DNA from: an uncultured Prochlorococcus sp.
Lineage (GTDB): Bacteria; Cyanobacteriota; Cyanobacteriia; PCC-6307; Cyanobiaceae
Length of the DNA: 64,000 nt
Assembly: GCA_902576415.1 (NCBI GenBank)
Contig: CACGVZ010000003.1
Location: forward strand, 1-64,000
Direction: 5' to 3'
Under the pieces are notes generated by a model, which had not been told where the DNA came from, made no database searches, and worked only from the letters and a program-made list of their open reading frames with translations. Shown here one piece after another: positions 1 through 10,504 of this stretch. The first letter of the stretch is position 1, and each line of letters starts with the position of its first letter. The position numbers were made by a program, and so were the translations under genes.

Positions 1-52
1 CATAGGCTTGTTCAGCCCACTCTCGAGAATTATCAGGATCAGTATTAGTCAT
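1..52 (-). CDS. ftsY: FtsY, signal recognition particle receptor (N-terminal fragment)
   Basis: Only the first 17 codons are present; the gene runs off the left edge. It opens with ATG at 52 and reads MTNTDPDNSREWAEQAY, which resembles the start of cyanobacterial FtsY, the GTPase that docks SRP-ribosome complexes at the membrane. The NG GTPase domain is outside the window. It follows nusB in the same direction across a 58-base gap, the order I recall from Prochlorococcus genomes. The call rests on this short match plus context, so it is moderate. Confidence 0.6.
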   Translation of the reverse strand, partial: MTNTDPDNSREWAEQAY

Positions 53-110
53 AGATATTTATGATACAAACTTAGTGGATTTTAAAATATTATTCATTTA
101 TATCAAATAT

Positions 111-740
111 TTATTGCGATTTTGCTTTTTGTAATCTCCTTAAAACTCCATTAATAAATTTTCTTCCTTGCATATCACTATATTTATTAGCTAAATTAAC
201 TGCCTCATCACAAGCAACAGCAATAGGCGTACTCAAAAAATTAATATCCACATAGGCTAAACGCAAAATATCTCGATCAATTCTTGGTAATCTTTTTAAT
301 CTCCAACCATCCATTGCTTGATCAATGTCAGAATCAATAATAGAAAGGTTATTGATAATTTTACTTATCCTCTGATTAACATCCTCTCTGATATTAATTT
401 CTCCACTAGTAACTATTAATTTCGGAAAGTCTAAAGTAACTGAAAGTGTATTCATAACAGTTTCGATTTTTTGTAAAGACTTTTTTAACTCGTCTCGAAC
501 ATTTGCAAAAGAAGAATTAACCCCTTCATGCAATTCACTTTCTAATATTTTTTGTGATGCATTTTCTAACTCTGCTTCGCAATAATCTAATTCATCTCTA
601 CAGTGATTTATAAGAGAATCTAAAGCAGATTCAAAAATTTCTTCTACTTGAAGTTTATTTAATTTAAAATCACCTTTATCTTTTATCAAACCTAATGAAA
701 TCAAAGATAATTCTCTTGAGAGAGATTTATTGTTATGCAT
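111..740 (-). CDS. nusB: Transcription antitermination factor NusB
   Basis: NusB joins NusE (S10) in the rRNA antitermination complex. The C-terminal third (about residues 155-206) carries the family signature: RDILRLAYVDI, the EAVNLANKYS helix and KFINGVLRRL. At 209 aa it is longer than the usual 140 or so; the extra length is an inserted, partly charged helical region at about residues 30-120, as in other picocyanobacterial NusB proteins. I start at ATG 740; a TTG one codon upstream is also open. The gene begins three bases after the DUF502 stop, so the two are probably cotranscribed. Confidence 0.93.
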   Translation of the reverse strand: MHNNKSLSRELSLISLGLIKDKGDFKLNKLQVEEIFESALDSLINHCRDELDYCEAELENASQKILESELHEGVNSSFANVRDELKKSLQKIETVMNTLSVTLDFPKLIVTSGEINIREDVNQRISKIINNLSIIDSDIDQAMDGWRLKRLPRIDRDILRLAYVDINFLSTPIAVACDEAVNLANKYSDMQGRKFINGVLRRLQKAKSQ

Positions 741-743
741 CAA

Positions 744-1478
744 TTAAGAGGAAGTATTAGTAGAGGCACGAAATTGAGAAAATAATTTTGAAAATGTTGG
801 ATTTGTAGTGTTATTTTTCTCATCTGGATTAACTATCCCAGCAGAAATTATTGTTCTAAATGCATCTTCAACAGTAATATCCAAATCCTTAACAGAAGAC
901 TCAGGAACCAAGGTATACCAGCCAGTAGTTGGGTTAGGTGCTGTAGGAATGAAAACACTTAACAAAGTTTCATCCAATTCTGGCTGAAGTGAGGGTCCAA
1001 CATTACCAGTTACAAAGCCAACGCTATAAAGACCCTCACGTGGGTATTCCACTAAAACAACTCTTCTAAATCGATTAGATTTATTACTTAAAAAAGTTTC
1101 AAGCAATTGTTTAAGAGTTTTATAAACTGCACCCGCTACAGGAATTTTTGTTAAAGTGCCCTCACCGAATTCTAATAACCATCTCCCTACAAAATTTCTT
1201 GCCATTAAGCCTATAAGCAAAATAGCTAATAATGGAACAGTTAAACCCAAAGATAGGTTAATTAGATCTTGTAATAAAGGATTTAAAGTTATAAAAGGAT
1301 TTAACTGCTTAGGAACGGAAGTAACTAGTGTTAAAACAAATTTACTAACTAATGACGACAACCAAATGGTTGTTGCCAAAGGTATTACAACTAACAATCC
1401 AGCAATAAGATCATTTTTTAGATCCTGTTGGAGCCTAGATCCTAAACTAGAATCTTTATTTTGACTAGATTCAACCAA
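744..1478 (-). CDS. DUF502 family integral membrane protein
   Basis: A 244-aa protein with two strong membrane segments at about residues 23-50 and 72-96, then a soluble C-terminal domain containing VFIPTAPNPTTGWYTLVP, typical of the DUF502 family. The biochemical role of the family is not established. No in-frame ATG precedes the conserved region, so a TTG start at 1478 is the best choice. It lies directly upstream of nusB and is divergent from queG, so the 143-base gap at 1479-1621 should hold promoters for both. Confidence 0.85.
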   Translation of the reverse strand: MVESSQNKDSSLGSRLQQDLKNDLIAGLLVVIPLATTIWLSSLVSKFVLTLVTSVPKQLNPFITLNPLLQDLINLSLGLTVPLLAILLIGLMARNFVGRWLLEFGEGTLTKIPVAGAVYKTLKQLLETFLSNKSNRFRRVVLVEYPREGLYSVGFVTGNVGPSLQPELDETLLSVFIPTAPNPTTGWYTLVPESSVKDLDITVEDAFRTIISAGIVNPDEKNNTTNPTFSKLFSQFRASTNTSS

Positions 1479-1621
1479 AATAGCCTTGTTAACTAAACTA
1501 ACTTTACTAATAATTTAACTGTTTTTAATTAGTTAGGATATATTTTTTTTTATATTTAAATTATTTATTGGTTTGTCAACCAAAAAATAAACTTTCTAAA
1601 AATAATATACATAATAAAAGA

Positions 1622-2563
1622 ATGATCAAATCCCTTCAAAACAAAAAAGAAATAAGTAAAAAATTAAAAGAAAAAGCAATTAACGAAGGTTTTGCAATAT
1701 CTAGAATTGCTTCGATACCAGGTAGTTCACGCTTGAAATTAAGAACTAATGCATTAGATAGATGGCTATCAAGTAACCACCATGCTGAAATGAAATGGAT
1801 GGAAGCAGAGAGAAGAAAAGACATAAGCTCTCTTCTCAAGGGAGCAAAAAGTGTTCTCAGCGTTGGGTTTGCTTATATCAGCTCACACAACAGCAGCAAT
1901 AATTTTTTCAAGGTAGGCAAATTCGGTCAGGGGGAAGATTATCATAAAGTAATCTACAAAAAATTAAAAAATATTGGTAAATGGATTAATCTAGAAATTC
2001 CAGATTGCAAATGGAAAATATGTGTTGATACCTCTCCACTTCTTGAAAAAGCATGGGCTGAAGAATCAGGTCTTGGTTGGATAGGTAAAAATAGTAATTT
2101 AATAAGCAAAGAAAATGGCTCTTGGCTTACTTTAGGTTTTATGATCCTTACAAAAGATTTGATACCCGATCAACCTCATCAATCACTTTGCGGAAAATGT
2201 GATAAGTGTATTGAACATTGTCCAACACAAGCGATAGTAGAACCCTTTGTAATAAAATCAGACCTATGTATTGCATATCACACCATAGAAAGTAGAAATA
2301 AAACTATTCCAGAAGGAATACGACAAAATATGAATGGTTGGGTTGCAGGATGTGATATTTGTCAAGATGTTTGCCCTTGGAACAAATCAGTACCACACAA
2401 TAATACTTTTGAAACAAAACCAAAAGAATGGATTAAAAATCTTACTATTGAGTCACTAACTTGGGTTGATAAAACTTGGGAAAAAAACCTTAAAACAACT
2501 ACTTTAAAAAGAATAAAACCATGGATGTGGAGAAGGAACATAAAAGCAAATCTCAGCAATTGA
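1622..2563 (+). CDS. queG: Epoxyqueuosine reductase QueG
   Basis: QueG reduces epoxyqueuosine to queuosine in tRNA, the last step of the pathway served by queC and queE at 43.9-45.3 kb. It uses cobalamin and two [4Fe-4S] clusters. The clusters are visible as CGKCDKCIEHCP (about residues 190-201) and CDICQDVCPW (about 244-253). The active-site region DTSPLLEKAWAEESGLGWIG lies upstream of them. I start at ATG 1622 (313 aa); an in-frame TTG at 1568 would add 18 low-complexity residues. The TPR gene follows after three bases. Confidence 0.95.
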   Translation: MIKSLQNKKEISKKLKEKAINEGFAISRIASIPGSSRLKLRTNALDRWLSSNHHAEMKWMEAERRKDISSLLKGAKSVLSVGFAYISSHNSSNNFFKVGKFGQGEDYHKVIYKKLKNIGKWINLEIPDCKWKICVDTSPLLEKAWAEESGLGWIGKNSNLISKENGSWLTLGFMILTKDLIPDQPHQSLCGKCDKCIEHCPTQAIVEPFVIKSDLCIAYHTIESRNKTIPEGIRQNMNGWVAGCDICQDVCPWNKSVPHNNTFETKPKEWIKNLTIESLTWVDKTWEKNLKTTTLKRIKPWMWRRNIKANLSN

Positions 2564-2566
2564 AAA

Positions 2567-3430
2567 ATGAAGGAATTTTTTAAAAAAATAATATTTATCT
2601 CTTTAGTGAGTTTTTGCTTTTTTAGGGTTAATCAAGTTCAATCAATAGTCCCATACTATTATTTACCGACATTAAAAATTTTACAAAAAGATGGCTTATC
2701 TTTTGGTAAAAATGCATATCAACTTTTATATTTTGGACAATATGAAAAGAGCCTCAACTTAGCAAAATTAGCTGTTCAAATAAATAAAAAAGATGAAAAA
2801 CTATGGCTAATTTTGTCTGAAGCTCAAATAGCTAACAAACTATACAAAAACGCCCTAATTTCACTAAATAAAGCAAAAAAAATTAATTCAAAGAATAGTG
2901 AAATATATTTTGCAAAAAGTAGAGTTTATCTTATGGTTTCAGAATTACAAAATGCAAAAACTGCTTTAAAAAATGGATTAAATATCGAGCCAAATAACCA
3001 TAATGCTTTTTTTCAATTAGGAAATATTTCATTAATGGAACAAAATTACTCGGAAGCTATTAGGTTTTTTGAGAGATCTATAAAAATAAAACCTGATTTC
3101 TGGCAAGCAATTAATAATAAAGGTTTAGCTTATTTCGAAAAAAATAATATCGATAAATCTTTAAAACATTTTGAAAAGGCAATCTCAATAGAGGAAAATG
3201 CAGAACCATTACTTGGACTTGCTTCATGTTTAAGAATGAAAGATATTAAATTAGCTATTAAACTCGCAAAAAAGGCTTTAATTAAAAATCCAAATTATGT
3301 TAATCCTGATTACAGAAAAGAACAGTTGTGGGGAGAAAATCTACAATCCGAAATCGAACTCCTTTTTCAAGATGATCAACTTAAACAAGATGTAGTATTG
3401 GCAAAATCCAAAATAAATGAATCTTCTTAA
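2567..3430 (+). CDS. TPR-repeat protein, probably exported
   Basis: A 287-aa protein that starts with a basic, hydrophobic leader (MKEFFKKIIFISLVSFCFF), so it is probably secreted or anchored. At least four tetratricopeptide repeats span about residues 50-220, with patterns such as NNHNAFFQLGNISLMEQNYS and the spaced W/L/G/Y/A/P positions of TPR helices. TPRs mediate protein-protein contacts; the partner is unknown. It lies three bases after queG and 76 bases before the topoisomerase gene. No enzymatic domain is seen. Confidence 0.85.
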   Translation: MKEFFKKIIFISLVSFCFFRVNQVQSIVPYYYLPTLKILQKDGLSFGKNAYQLLYFGQYEKSLNLAKLAVQINKKDEKLWLILSEAQIANKLYKNALISLNKAKKINSKNSEIYFAKSRVYLMVSELQNAKTALKNGLNIEPNNHNAFFQLGNISLMEQNYSEAIRFFERSIKIKPDFWQAINNKGLAYFEKNNIDKSLKHFEKAISIEENAEPLLGLASCLRMKDIKLAIKLAKKALIKNPNYVNPDYRKEQLWGENLQSEIELLFQDDQLKQDVVLAKSKINESS

Positions 3431-3506
3431 TTTCAATACTGGAAAATATTTTTTTACCTATTAGTCTTAATTTAATAAATAAAAACATATTTAATTTTAC
3501 GTTCTG

Positions 3507-5948
3507 ATGGATAAGAAAAACTTCACTTCTATCTCTCTACAAGACGAAATGCAACGCTCTTATTTGGAGTATGCAATGAGTGTAATAGTTGGCCGTGCTC
3601 TTCCAGATGCTAGAGACGGTCTTAAGCCTGTTCAAAGAAGAATACTATTTGCGATGCATGAATTAGGTTTAACTCCTGACAGACCATTTAGAAAGTGTGC
3701 AAGAGTTGTTGGAGATGTGCTTGGAAAGTACCATCCCCATGGGGATCAAGCAGTATATGACGCATTAGTAAGACTAGTGCAAAATTTTTCGACAAAATAT
3801 CCAACACTTGATGGACATGGAAATTTTGGATCTGTAGATAATGATCCAGCAGCTGCAATGAGATACACTGAGACAAGATTATCTCCCATAGCACAAAAAG
3901 CGTTTCTTGAAGAAATTGGATCAGAAACGGTTAATTTCTCTAATAACTTTGATGGTTCACAAAAAGAACCAGATTTCCTCCCAGCCCAACTTCCATTTTT
4001 ATTATTAAACGGATCATCAGGAATTGCAGTTGGGATGGCAACAAATATTCCTCCTCACAATCTTGGGGAAATAGTAGATAGTTTAATTGCTTTAGTAAAA
4101 AATAAAGATATTAGTAATAAAAAACTTACTAACATTATTAAAGGACCTGATTTTCCTACAGGCGGAGAATTAATTCATAGTAAAGCAATAGATGAACTTT
4201 ATGAAACAGGAAAAGGATCAGTAACAATTCGAGGCGTCATAAGTACAGAAGAAATAAATTTAGGGAAAGGTAAACATAAAAAAAATGCTTTAATTATTAC
4301 AGAACTTCCTTATCAAATCAGTAAAGCAGGTTGGATTGAAAAATTAGCAGAACTTGTTAATACAAACAAAATAAATGGTATTTCTGACATTAGGGATGAA
4401 AGCGATAGAGAAGGAATGAGAATTGTCATAGAGTTAAAAAAAGACGCAAATGCTGAACTTGTAATTTCTAATTTATATAAAAAAACAACTCTCCAAACGA
4501 ACTTTGGTGCAATATTTTTAGCTTTAGTTAAAGGCAAGCCTGTGCAACTAAACTTAAAACAATATCTCAGCTTTTTTCTTGAATTTAGAGAAGAAACAAT
4601 TAGAAAAAGAACTAATTATTTTCTAAAACATACTCTTGAAAAACTTGAAATATTAGAAGGTTTATCAAAGGCAACAAAAGATATAAAAAAAATTATCGAG
4701 GTTATTGAAGGCTCATCTAACTCTACAGAAGCTAAATCAAAATTGAGTAAAAATTTTTTCTTAAGTGAAAAACAAGCAAATTCAGTTTTGGATATGCCAT
4801 TAAAAAAATTAACAAATCTAGAAAAAAAACAAATAGATGATGATATTAAAAAATTACAAGAAAAAAAGAATTATCTTAAAAAACTATTGGATGAAAGAAA
4901 ATTATTGCTTGAGTTGTTAATAAATGAATTTTTATTATTAAAGAAAAATTATAGTGTCAAAAGAAAGACCAAACTTCTTAAGAATATAGATCAAAATCAA
5001 GAAATAGAAACAATTAATAATCAGATATTAGAGGAATTAATAAATAAAAAAACAAAATTACATATTGACAACAGAATATATTTAAAAAAAATGTTTTTCA
5101 ATAATTATAAAAAATCATTTGAGAATATAAATAAAATTATAGATAATAAAAATATTCAAAAATTTATTTGTAATGTTGATAAAAATTTAAAATTAATTGG
5201 GATCACATATACCGGAAAGGTTATTAACATAGATTGGGAGTCAAAAATTAATAATGACTATAAATTAGAAAATAAAAGTCTTGGGAATATTGATCCAAAT
5301 GAAATAATAAATTTTCATTCAATTAATAAAGGAATTAAAAACTATTTATGCATTTTAAATTCTGATGGGAGATTTAAAAAGGTTTTATTTGATAAGGATA
5401 TGATTAATAGTAATAGATCTTTCGCAATAACAAAATTAAAAAATAATCAAAAAGTAATTGACTCATTTATTGCTAACGAAGAAAAAAATTTAATAATATT
5501 AACTTCAATAGGAAGAATTTTTAAATTTAATTTATCTGATAAATTTTTAACTCCTACAACTAAACAATCTCAAGGATTAATGCTTGTAAAACTTTTGCCG
5601 ACTGAAATGATTGTTTCTTGTTGCCCATATCAAAATGAAGAAAATATTTATTTAATTTCAAAACAAGGTAGAATATATTGCTTAAATACAAGTGAAATTT
5701 ATTACGCCAATGAATACAATTTAGGGTACTTAAATGAAAGAATCCAGCTTAAAAAAGATTCCTTTCTAAAAGTCTTACCAAGTAAACATTTCCTTGATAT
5801 TGAAACTAATAAAAATAAATCTGCTAGGTTAAATATTGATAAATTAACTTTCAGAAATAATACAACAAATTTTTTAATTAACTTTTTAAATTTAGAGATA
5901 GGAGAACATCTTGAAAATTGTTTTAGTCTCAAAAACCTTCTTGACTAA
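3507..5948 (+). CDS. Type IIA topoisomerase subunit A (ParC/GyrA-like)
   Basis: This is the DNA breakage-reunion subunit of gyrase or topoisomerase IV. It opens with the [27 protein letters not shown] block. The catalytic tyrosine is Tyr120 in [10 protein letters not shown], followed by [13 protein letters not shown]. At 813 aa it has the right length. The Lys/Asn-rich C-terminal half (about 490-813) should form the beta-pinwheel, but I see no GyrA-box (QRRGGKG type) there, the element needed for DNA wrapping by gyrase. I therefore favour a topoisomerase IV (ParC)-like subunit or divergent second GyrA. Its stop overlaps the convergent purF stop by four bases. Confidence 0.92.
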   Translation: MDKKNFTSISLQDEMQRSYLEYAMSVIVGRALPDARDGLKPVQRRILFAMHELGLTPDRPFRKCARVVGDVLGKYHPHGDQAVYDALVRLVQNFSTKYPTLDGHGNFGSVDNDPAAAMRYTETRLSPIAQKAFLEEIGSETVNFSNNFDGSQKEPDFLPAQLPFLLLNGSSGIAVGMATNIPPHNLGEIVDSLIALVKNKDISNKKLTNIIKGPDFPTGGELIHSKAIDELYETGKGSVTIRGVISTEEINLGKGKHKKNALIITELPYQISKAGWIEKLAELVNTNKINGISDIRDESDREGMRIVIELKKDANAELVISNLYKKTTLQTNFGAIFLALVKGKPVQLNLKQYLSFFLEFREETIRKRTNYFLKHTLEKLEILEGLSKATKDIKKIIEVIEGSSNSTEAKSKLSKNFFLSEKQANSVLDMPLKKLTNLEKKQIDDDIKKLQEKKNYLKKLLDERKLLLELLINEFLLLKKNYSVKRKTKLLKNIDQNQEIETINNQILEELINKKTKLHIDNRIYLKKMFFNNYKKSFENINKIIDNKNIQKFICNVDKNLKLIGITYTGKVINIDWESKINNDYKLENKSLGNIDPNEIINFHSINKGIKNYLCILNSDGRFKKVLFDKDMINSNRSFAITKLKNNQKVIDSFIANEEKNLIILTSIGRIFKFNLSDKFLTPTTKQSQGLMLVKLLPTEMIVSCCPYQNEENIYLISKQGRIYCLNTSEIYYANEYNLGYLNERIQLKKDSFLKVLPSKHFLDIETNKNKSARLNIDKLTFRNNTTNFLINFLNLEIGEHLENCFSLKNLLD

Positions 5949-7405
5949 GATTTATATTCATTTTCAACCCAATTTAAGTATTCTTGATTAACTGTTCCTG
6001 TTACATAAGACCCAGTAAAACAACTCATCTCCAAATCCTCAATTGAAGAGTCACTTATTATGGATTTGCGTAAATTTTTAACACTTTGATAAACAAGATT
6101 ATCAATTTCGAGTTGATCAGCAATTTCACTTATTGTTCTATCATGAGCTATTAATTCATCTTTGTTTGGCATATTAATTCCATAAACATGAGGAAAACGA
6201 ACGGGAGGTGCTGCTGATGTGAAATAAACTTTATTTGCTCCTGCATCTTTAGCCATCTGAACAATTTCTTTTGAAGTAGTACCTCTTACTATTGAGTCAT
6301 CAACAATTAATACATTTTTATTTTTAAATTCTGCACTCATAGCATTTAATTTTTGTCTTACAGATTTTTTACGTTTCTGCTGACCAGGCATTATGAACGT
6401 TCTACCTACATATCTATTTTTAAAAAAACCTTCTCTGTACTCTATACCTAACTGTCTTGCGACTTGCATAGCAGCAGGTCGAGAAGAATCAGGGATTGGC
6501 ATTACAACATCAACATCTCCAGAATTAATAGTCTCTTTTATTGTTTCAGACAAATAATCTCCCATTTTTAATCGGGCTTTATAAACTGAAATCCCATTCA
6601 TAATTGAATCTGGCCTAGCTAAATAAACATATTCAAAAGCACAAGGACATAAGACTGGATTTTCGGAACATTGCTTAGAAAAAAACTCGCCATTAAGATT
6701 TATAAAAATAGCTTCTCCAGGATCTACATCTCTAACTACTTGATAATCGTTATTCTCAAGCACTAAAGATTCGCTTGCAACCATCCACTCATCTTTTTTA
6801 GTATTTGATGAAATTCTTTTTCCTATAACTAAAGGTCTAATACCAAAAGGATCTCTAAATGCTAATAAACCGTGTCCTGAAATCAATGCTATTGAAGCAT
6901 ATGATCCCTGAATTCTTTTGTGTAGTGATTTAACAGCATCAAAAATAATATCAGGTTGTAATTCTTGATTATGAATCTGTTCTTGCAATTCTGTAGCAAA
7001 TACATTTAACAACATTTCAGTATCACTTGAAGAATTTGTATGCCGCTTATCAATATTGAATAATTGTTTTTCTAAATCTCTGGTATTGGTCAAATTACCA
7101 TTATGTATCAAAACAATTCCATAAGGCGCATTAACATAGAAAGGCTGAGCTTCCTCTACACTTTCTGCTGATCCCTTGGTGGCATACCTAACATGACCAA
7201 GCCCAATTTTGCCAATTAAATTCCTCATATCTCTTGTTCTATACGCAGTGCTTACCTGACCTTTAGCCTTGTGGATATGGAAAATAGTATTTTCCATTGT
7301 TGCTATACCTGTTGAATCTTGTCCTCTATGTTGAAGCAGCAAAAGACTATCGTAAATTTGTTGATTTACATCATCTGAAGAAACGATTCCAACTATTCCA
7401 CACAT
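5945..7405 (-). CDS. purF: Amidophosphoribosyltransferase
   Basis: PurF catalyses the first committed step of purine synthesis (PRPP plus glutamine to phosphoribosylamine). MCGIVGI at the start supplies Cys2, the glutaminase nucleophile once Met is removed. The type I PRTase PRPP loop is [13 protein letters not shown] (about residue 365). At 486 aa the length is normal. Compared with the [4Fe-4S] Bacillus enzyme, the cysteine in HPCFYGID is replaced (FPHVYGIN) and the CMAC pair is reduced to SCFTG, so a cluster is unlikely. It lies 47 bases downstream of purL in the dnaN-PRC-purL-purF block. Confidence 0.97.
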   Translation of the reverse strand: MCGIVGIVSSDDVNQQIYDSLLLLQHRGQDSTGIATMENTIFHIHKAKGQVSTAYRTRDMRNLIGKIGLGHVRYATKGSAESVEEAQPFYVNAPYGIVLIHNGNLTNTRDLEKQLFNIDKRHTNSSSDTEMLLNVFATELQEQIHNQELQPDIIFDAVKSLHKRIQGSYASIALISGHGLLAFRDPFGIRPLVIGKRISSNTKKDEWMVASESLVLENNDYQVVRDVDPGEAIFINLNGEFFSKQCSENPVLCPCAFEYVYLARPDSIMNGISVYKARLKMGDYLSETIKETINSGDVDVVMPIPDSSRPAAMQVARQLGIEYREGFFKNRYVGRTFIMPGQQKRKKSVRQKLNAMSAEFKNKNVLIVDDSIVRGTTSKEIVQMAKDAGANKVYFTSAAPPVRFPHVYGINMPNKDELIAHDRTISEIADQLEIDNLVYQSVKNLRKSIISDSSIEDLEMSCFTGSYVTGTVNQEYLNWVENEYKS

Positions 7406-7452
7406 AACTTAATTTATTAAAAATTTTGATAGTTGAATAATCTTTTTCATAT

Positions 7453-9792
7453 TCAAAAGTGTCCTGAAATACTATTATTAAATTTTTCGGTTAATTCCTC
7501 AACTCTAATATTGCAAATATTTTTTTCTTGAATTTTAATATTAAGAGTTTGACTTGAAACATATCCTATTTTTTTGATATACACGCTTGATTGAGAATTA
7601 ATTTGATTTGTTGTTAGAAATTTAAGCCATTCTTTTTCTGTTTTTTTATCAATTGAAAAAATAATTCTTGATCCTCCTTCTGCAAACAATAAATTATCAT
7701 TTCTATTAAAAACTTTATCTATATCTATCGATGCACCTTTTGAAGACAAAATACAACACTCTGCTAGTGCTATAGCTAAACCTCCATCGCTAATATCGTG
7801 AGCAGAAACTACAAAACCATTTAAAATAGAATTTCTTAAAAAACTCTGGCATAACTTTTCATCGAACAAATCTATTTTTGGAGGCCTGCCTGTAATTTCT
7901 CCATGAAAGTATTCCAAATAAGAACTAGCAGCTATTGTTGTTTCTGATTTATGAGAACCAATTAACCAGATTTGATCATCAAAATTTTTCCATTCACTAC
8001 TGATAGCTTTTTCAACATTATCTATCTTCCCAACCATTCCAATTACTGGCGTTGGATTAATGGGAGTTATTTCATTATCTTTATTTTTTGATTCATTGTA
8101 TAAGGAAACATTTCCTCCTGTAACAGGAGTTTCTAGAGCTTTACATGCTTCAGAAATTCCTTTGCATGAAGATGAAAGTTGCCAATATCCTATTTCATTC
8201 TCCGGAGAAGAAAAATTCAAATTATTAGTAATTGCAACTGGTTCAGCTCCAACGCAACTAACATTTCTGGCAGATTCTGCAACTGCAGCGATAGTTCCTC
8301 TGAAAGGATCAAGAGAAACCCATCTACTATTACAGTCAACGGAAGCAGCAACGCCAGAAAATACTTTATTTTTATTTTTTTTAGTTTGTGCTCTCAATCT
8401 TATGACAGCTGCATCAGATTCTCCAGGTTTAAAAACTGTATTTGCCTGCACTTGAGAGTCATATTGTTTATAAATCCAACTTTTAGAAGCTATTGAAGGA
8501 TTTGAGAGAAGTTTTAAAATAATTTGTGAATAAGAAAAACTCTTTTTTTCCTTCAATGAAAAAATTTGATGCTCATCAATTTCTGGTAAGTAATTTTCTT
8601 TCCACTCCCATTTCTTTAATAAATAATCAGGTGGATTATTAATTACGTTCCTAACATTGACAGGGGTATCATCAGATAGAGCAGAAGTAGGGATTTGAGC
8701 AACAATATTACCCATATGTGAAATAATGACCTCTTTTGTATCTATTACTTCACCAATTACATTTGCATATAATCCCCATTTATTAAAGTTTTTAATAAGT
8801 TCATTAACTTTTTCTTCCTTAACCACGAATAACATTCTCTCTTGAGATTCAGATAATAAATACTGATATGGGGACATATTATTTTCTCTAGAAGGGACCA
8901 AATCTAAATTAATAGATATTCCTAAATTTCCATTTCCAGCCATTTCTGCGCTACTGCAAGTTAAACCTGCAGCACCCATATCTTGCGCAGCTATTACATC
9001 TCCTGTCTTGAAAGAATCTAAACAAGCTTCAATAAGACTTTTCTCAATAAATGGATCACCTACTTGAACTGCAGGCCGATCGTCTAATGAAGCTGTAGTT
9101 AATTCAGAACTAGCGAAACTAGCTCCGCCAACGCCATCTCTACCAGTTGTATTACCAACATATAGTACCGGTGATCCTACGTTTTTAGCTCCTGAACAAA
9201 CAATTTCATTAGTCTCTAAAAGTCCTAAAGCCATTACATTAACAAGAGGATTGCCAGAATAACTATCATCGAATTCAATTTCACCTCCGACAGTAGGCAC
9301 ACCCACACAATTTCCATAATGTGCAATGCCTGATACAACTCCTCGAAGCAAATCGACATTTGTTGGTTTATTAAGATTTCCAAATCTCAATGAATTTAAT
9401 ACTGCTATTGGCCTTGCGCCCATTGTAAAAATATCTCTTAATATTCCTCCTACTCCTGTTGCTGCTCCTTGAAAAGGTTCGATTGCAGAGGGATGATTAT
9501 GACTCTCTATTTTAAAAACAAGTTTTTGATTATTTCCAACGTCAATAACTCCAGCATTTTCTCCAGGACCTACCAAAACATTTTTACCTTTAGTAGGAAA
9601 TTTAGATAGTAAAGGTTTTGAATTTCTATAACAACAATGTTCAGACCACATAACACCAAACATTCCTAATTCAGTCCTATTAGGTGTTCTCTTTAATCTT
9701 TTACAAATTTCGTCATAATCATTAACGGTTAAATTTTCAACTTTAAGTGCTTCGCTAAGATCATATTGATCATTATTTTTTGAATTTATCAT
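7453..9792 (-). CDS. purL: Phosphoribosylformylglycinamidine synthase subunit PurL
   Basis: This is the ATP-dependent synthetase subunit converting FGAR to FGAM; in cyanobacteria it works with small PurQ and PurS partners, which are not in this window. The 779-aa length fits the small (subunit) form of PurL, not the 1300-aa fused form. Motifs include FKIESHNHPSAIEPFQGAAT (substrate/ATP region, about residues 90-115) and the second-half repeats HDISDGGLAIALAE and GGSRIIFS. It starts three bases after the PRC-barrel gene stop, implying cotranscription with it and purF. Confidence 0.97.
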   Translation of the reverse strand: MINSKNNDQYDLSEALKVENLTVNDYDEICKRLKRTPNRTELGMFGVMWSEHCCYRNSKPLLSKFPTKGKNVLVGPGENAGVIDVGNNQKLVFKIESHNHPSAIEPFQGAATGVGGILRDIFTMGARPIAVLNSLRFGNLNKPTNVDLLRGVVSGIAHYGNCVGVPTVGGEIEFDDSYSGNPLVNVMALGLLETNEIVCSGAKNVGSPVLYVGNTTGRDGVGGASFASSELTTASLDDRPAVQVGDPFIEKSLIEACLDSFKTGDVIAAQDMGAAGLTCSSAEMAGNGNLGISINLDLVPSRENNMSPYQYLLSESQERMLFVVKEEKVNELIKNFNKWGLYANVIGEVIDTKEVIISHMGNIVAQIPTSALSDDTPVNVRNVINNPPDYLLKKWEWKENYLPEIDEHQIFSLKEKKSFSYSQIILKLLSNPSIASKSWIYKQYDSQVQANTVFKPGESDAAVIRLRAQTKKNKNKVFSGVAASVDCNSRWVSLDPFRGTIAAVAESARNVSCVGAEPVAITNNLNFSSPENEIGYWQLSSSCKGISEACKALETPVTGGNVSLYNESKNKDNEITPINPTPVIGMVGKIDNVEKAISSEWKNFDDQIWLIGSHKSETTIAASSYLEYFHGEITGRPPKIDLFDEKLCQSFLRNSILNGFVVSAHDISDGGLAIALAECCILSSKGASIDIDKVFNRNDNLLFAEGGSRIIFSIDKKTEKEWLKFLTTNQINSQSSVYIKKIGYVSSQTLNIKIQEKNICNIRVEELTEKFNNSISGHF

Positions 9793-9795
9793 TAT

Positions 9796-10503
9796 TTAGA
9801 TCCAAGGGTCATCTTCTTTTTTATCACTGAAATTTCTTGATGTTATATCATCATTATAAAAACTATTTTGTTTAAAATCTAAATTTGGGTTTATATCTTC
9901 ATCTTCTTCCAACCAATCTTCTAATCTATTAGAAGCTTTATTTTTCATATCATCAAATCTATCAAAAATTTTTTTCCCTTTTTGCAAAAATTCATTTTTA
10001 ATACTTGATTTTATCAAAGGTAAATCTTCTAAAGAATTGCTTTCGCAAAATACTAAACCAGGTTGTTGATCATTAATATTTTCAATATTTAATTTCCATC
10101 TACTAGAGCCTGGAATCTTAGGATTAGATCGAGAAACTAAATAATAATAAATTTCACCTGTTTTCATATCAAATAAAAAATCTGCAATAAATCCTATTTT
10201 TGAACCATTTTTATTTATTAAATTAGCTTCGATTAAAGTTGGAAACCTATTTAAAGTAGCCAAATCAGAAATCGCTGGATCACCTTTAACATAAATTTCA
10301 TTATCTATTATTTGACTAATTTGATTTAATCGCCAAACATTTCTTCTTAAATCAAAATTTGAAGGACGAGAATACCATCCTAAAATACGATGAACAGGAG
10401 GATGCATCCATACATCTTCTCCTTTTCCATAGCTAAGAGTCATACTACCCTTGACATAATAATTTAATAATTCACTTAATAAAATTTCTTTAGGTAATTT
10501 CAA
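9796..10503 (-). CDS. PRC-barrel domain protein of unknown function
   Basis: A 235-aa soluble protein. Its centre (about residues 88-150) matches a PRC-barrel: a beta-rich block reading IGFIADFLFDMKTGEIYYYL. An earlier block near residues 10-60 may be a second copy. The tail (about 180-235) is acidic and low-complexity (DWLEEDEDINPN). PRC-barrels are small binding modules, as in RimM and photosystem H subunits, so the domain does not fix a function. It sits one base after dnaN and three before purL in the block leading away from the origin. Confidence 0.75.
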   Translation of the reverse strand: MKLPKEILLSELLNYYVKGSMTLSYGKGEDVWMHPPVHRILGWYSRPSNFDLRRNVWRLNQISQIIDNEIYVKGDPAISDLATLNRFPTLIEANLINKNGSKIGFIADFLFDMKTGEIYYYLVSRSNPKIPGSSRWKLNIENINDQQPGLVFCESNSLEDLPLIKSSIKNEFLQKGKKIFDRFDDMKNKASNRLEDWLEEDEDINPNLDFKQNSFYNDDITSRNFSDKKEDDPWI

Positions 10504-10504
10504 A

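Noticed and set aside
1568..1621. Upstream TTG start adding 18 residues to QueG
   Set aside because: The added residues are Asn/Lys low-complexity and ATG 1622 opens the conserved protein.
8060..8455. 131-codon open frame antisense to purL
   Set aside because: purL is unambiguous there. The antisense translation is Ser/Phe/Cys-rich with no domain and looks like a codon-bias shadow.
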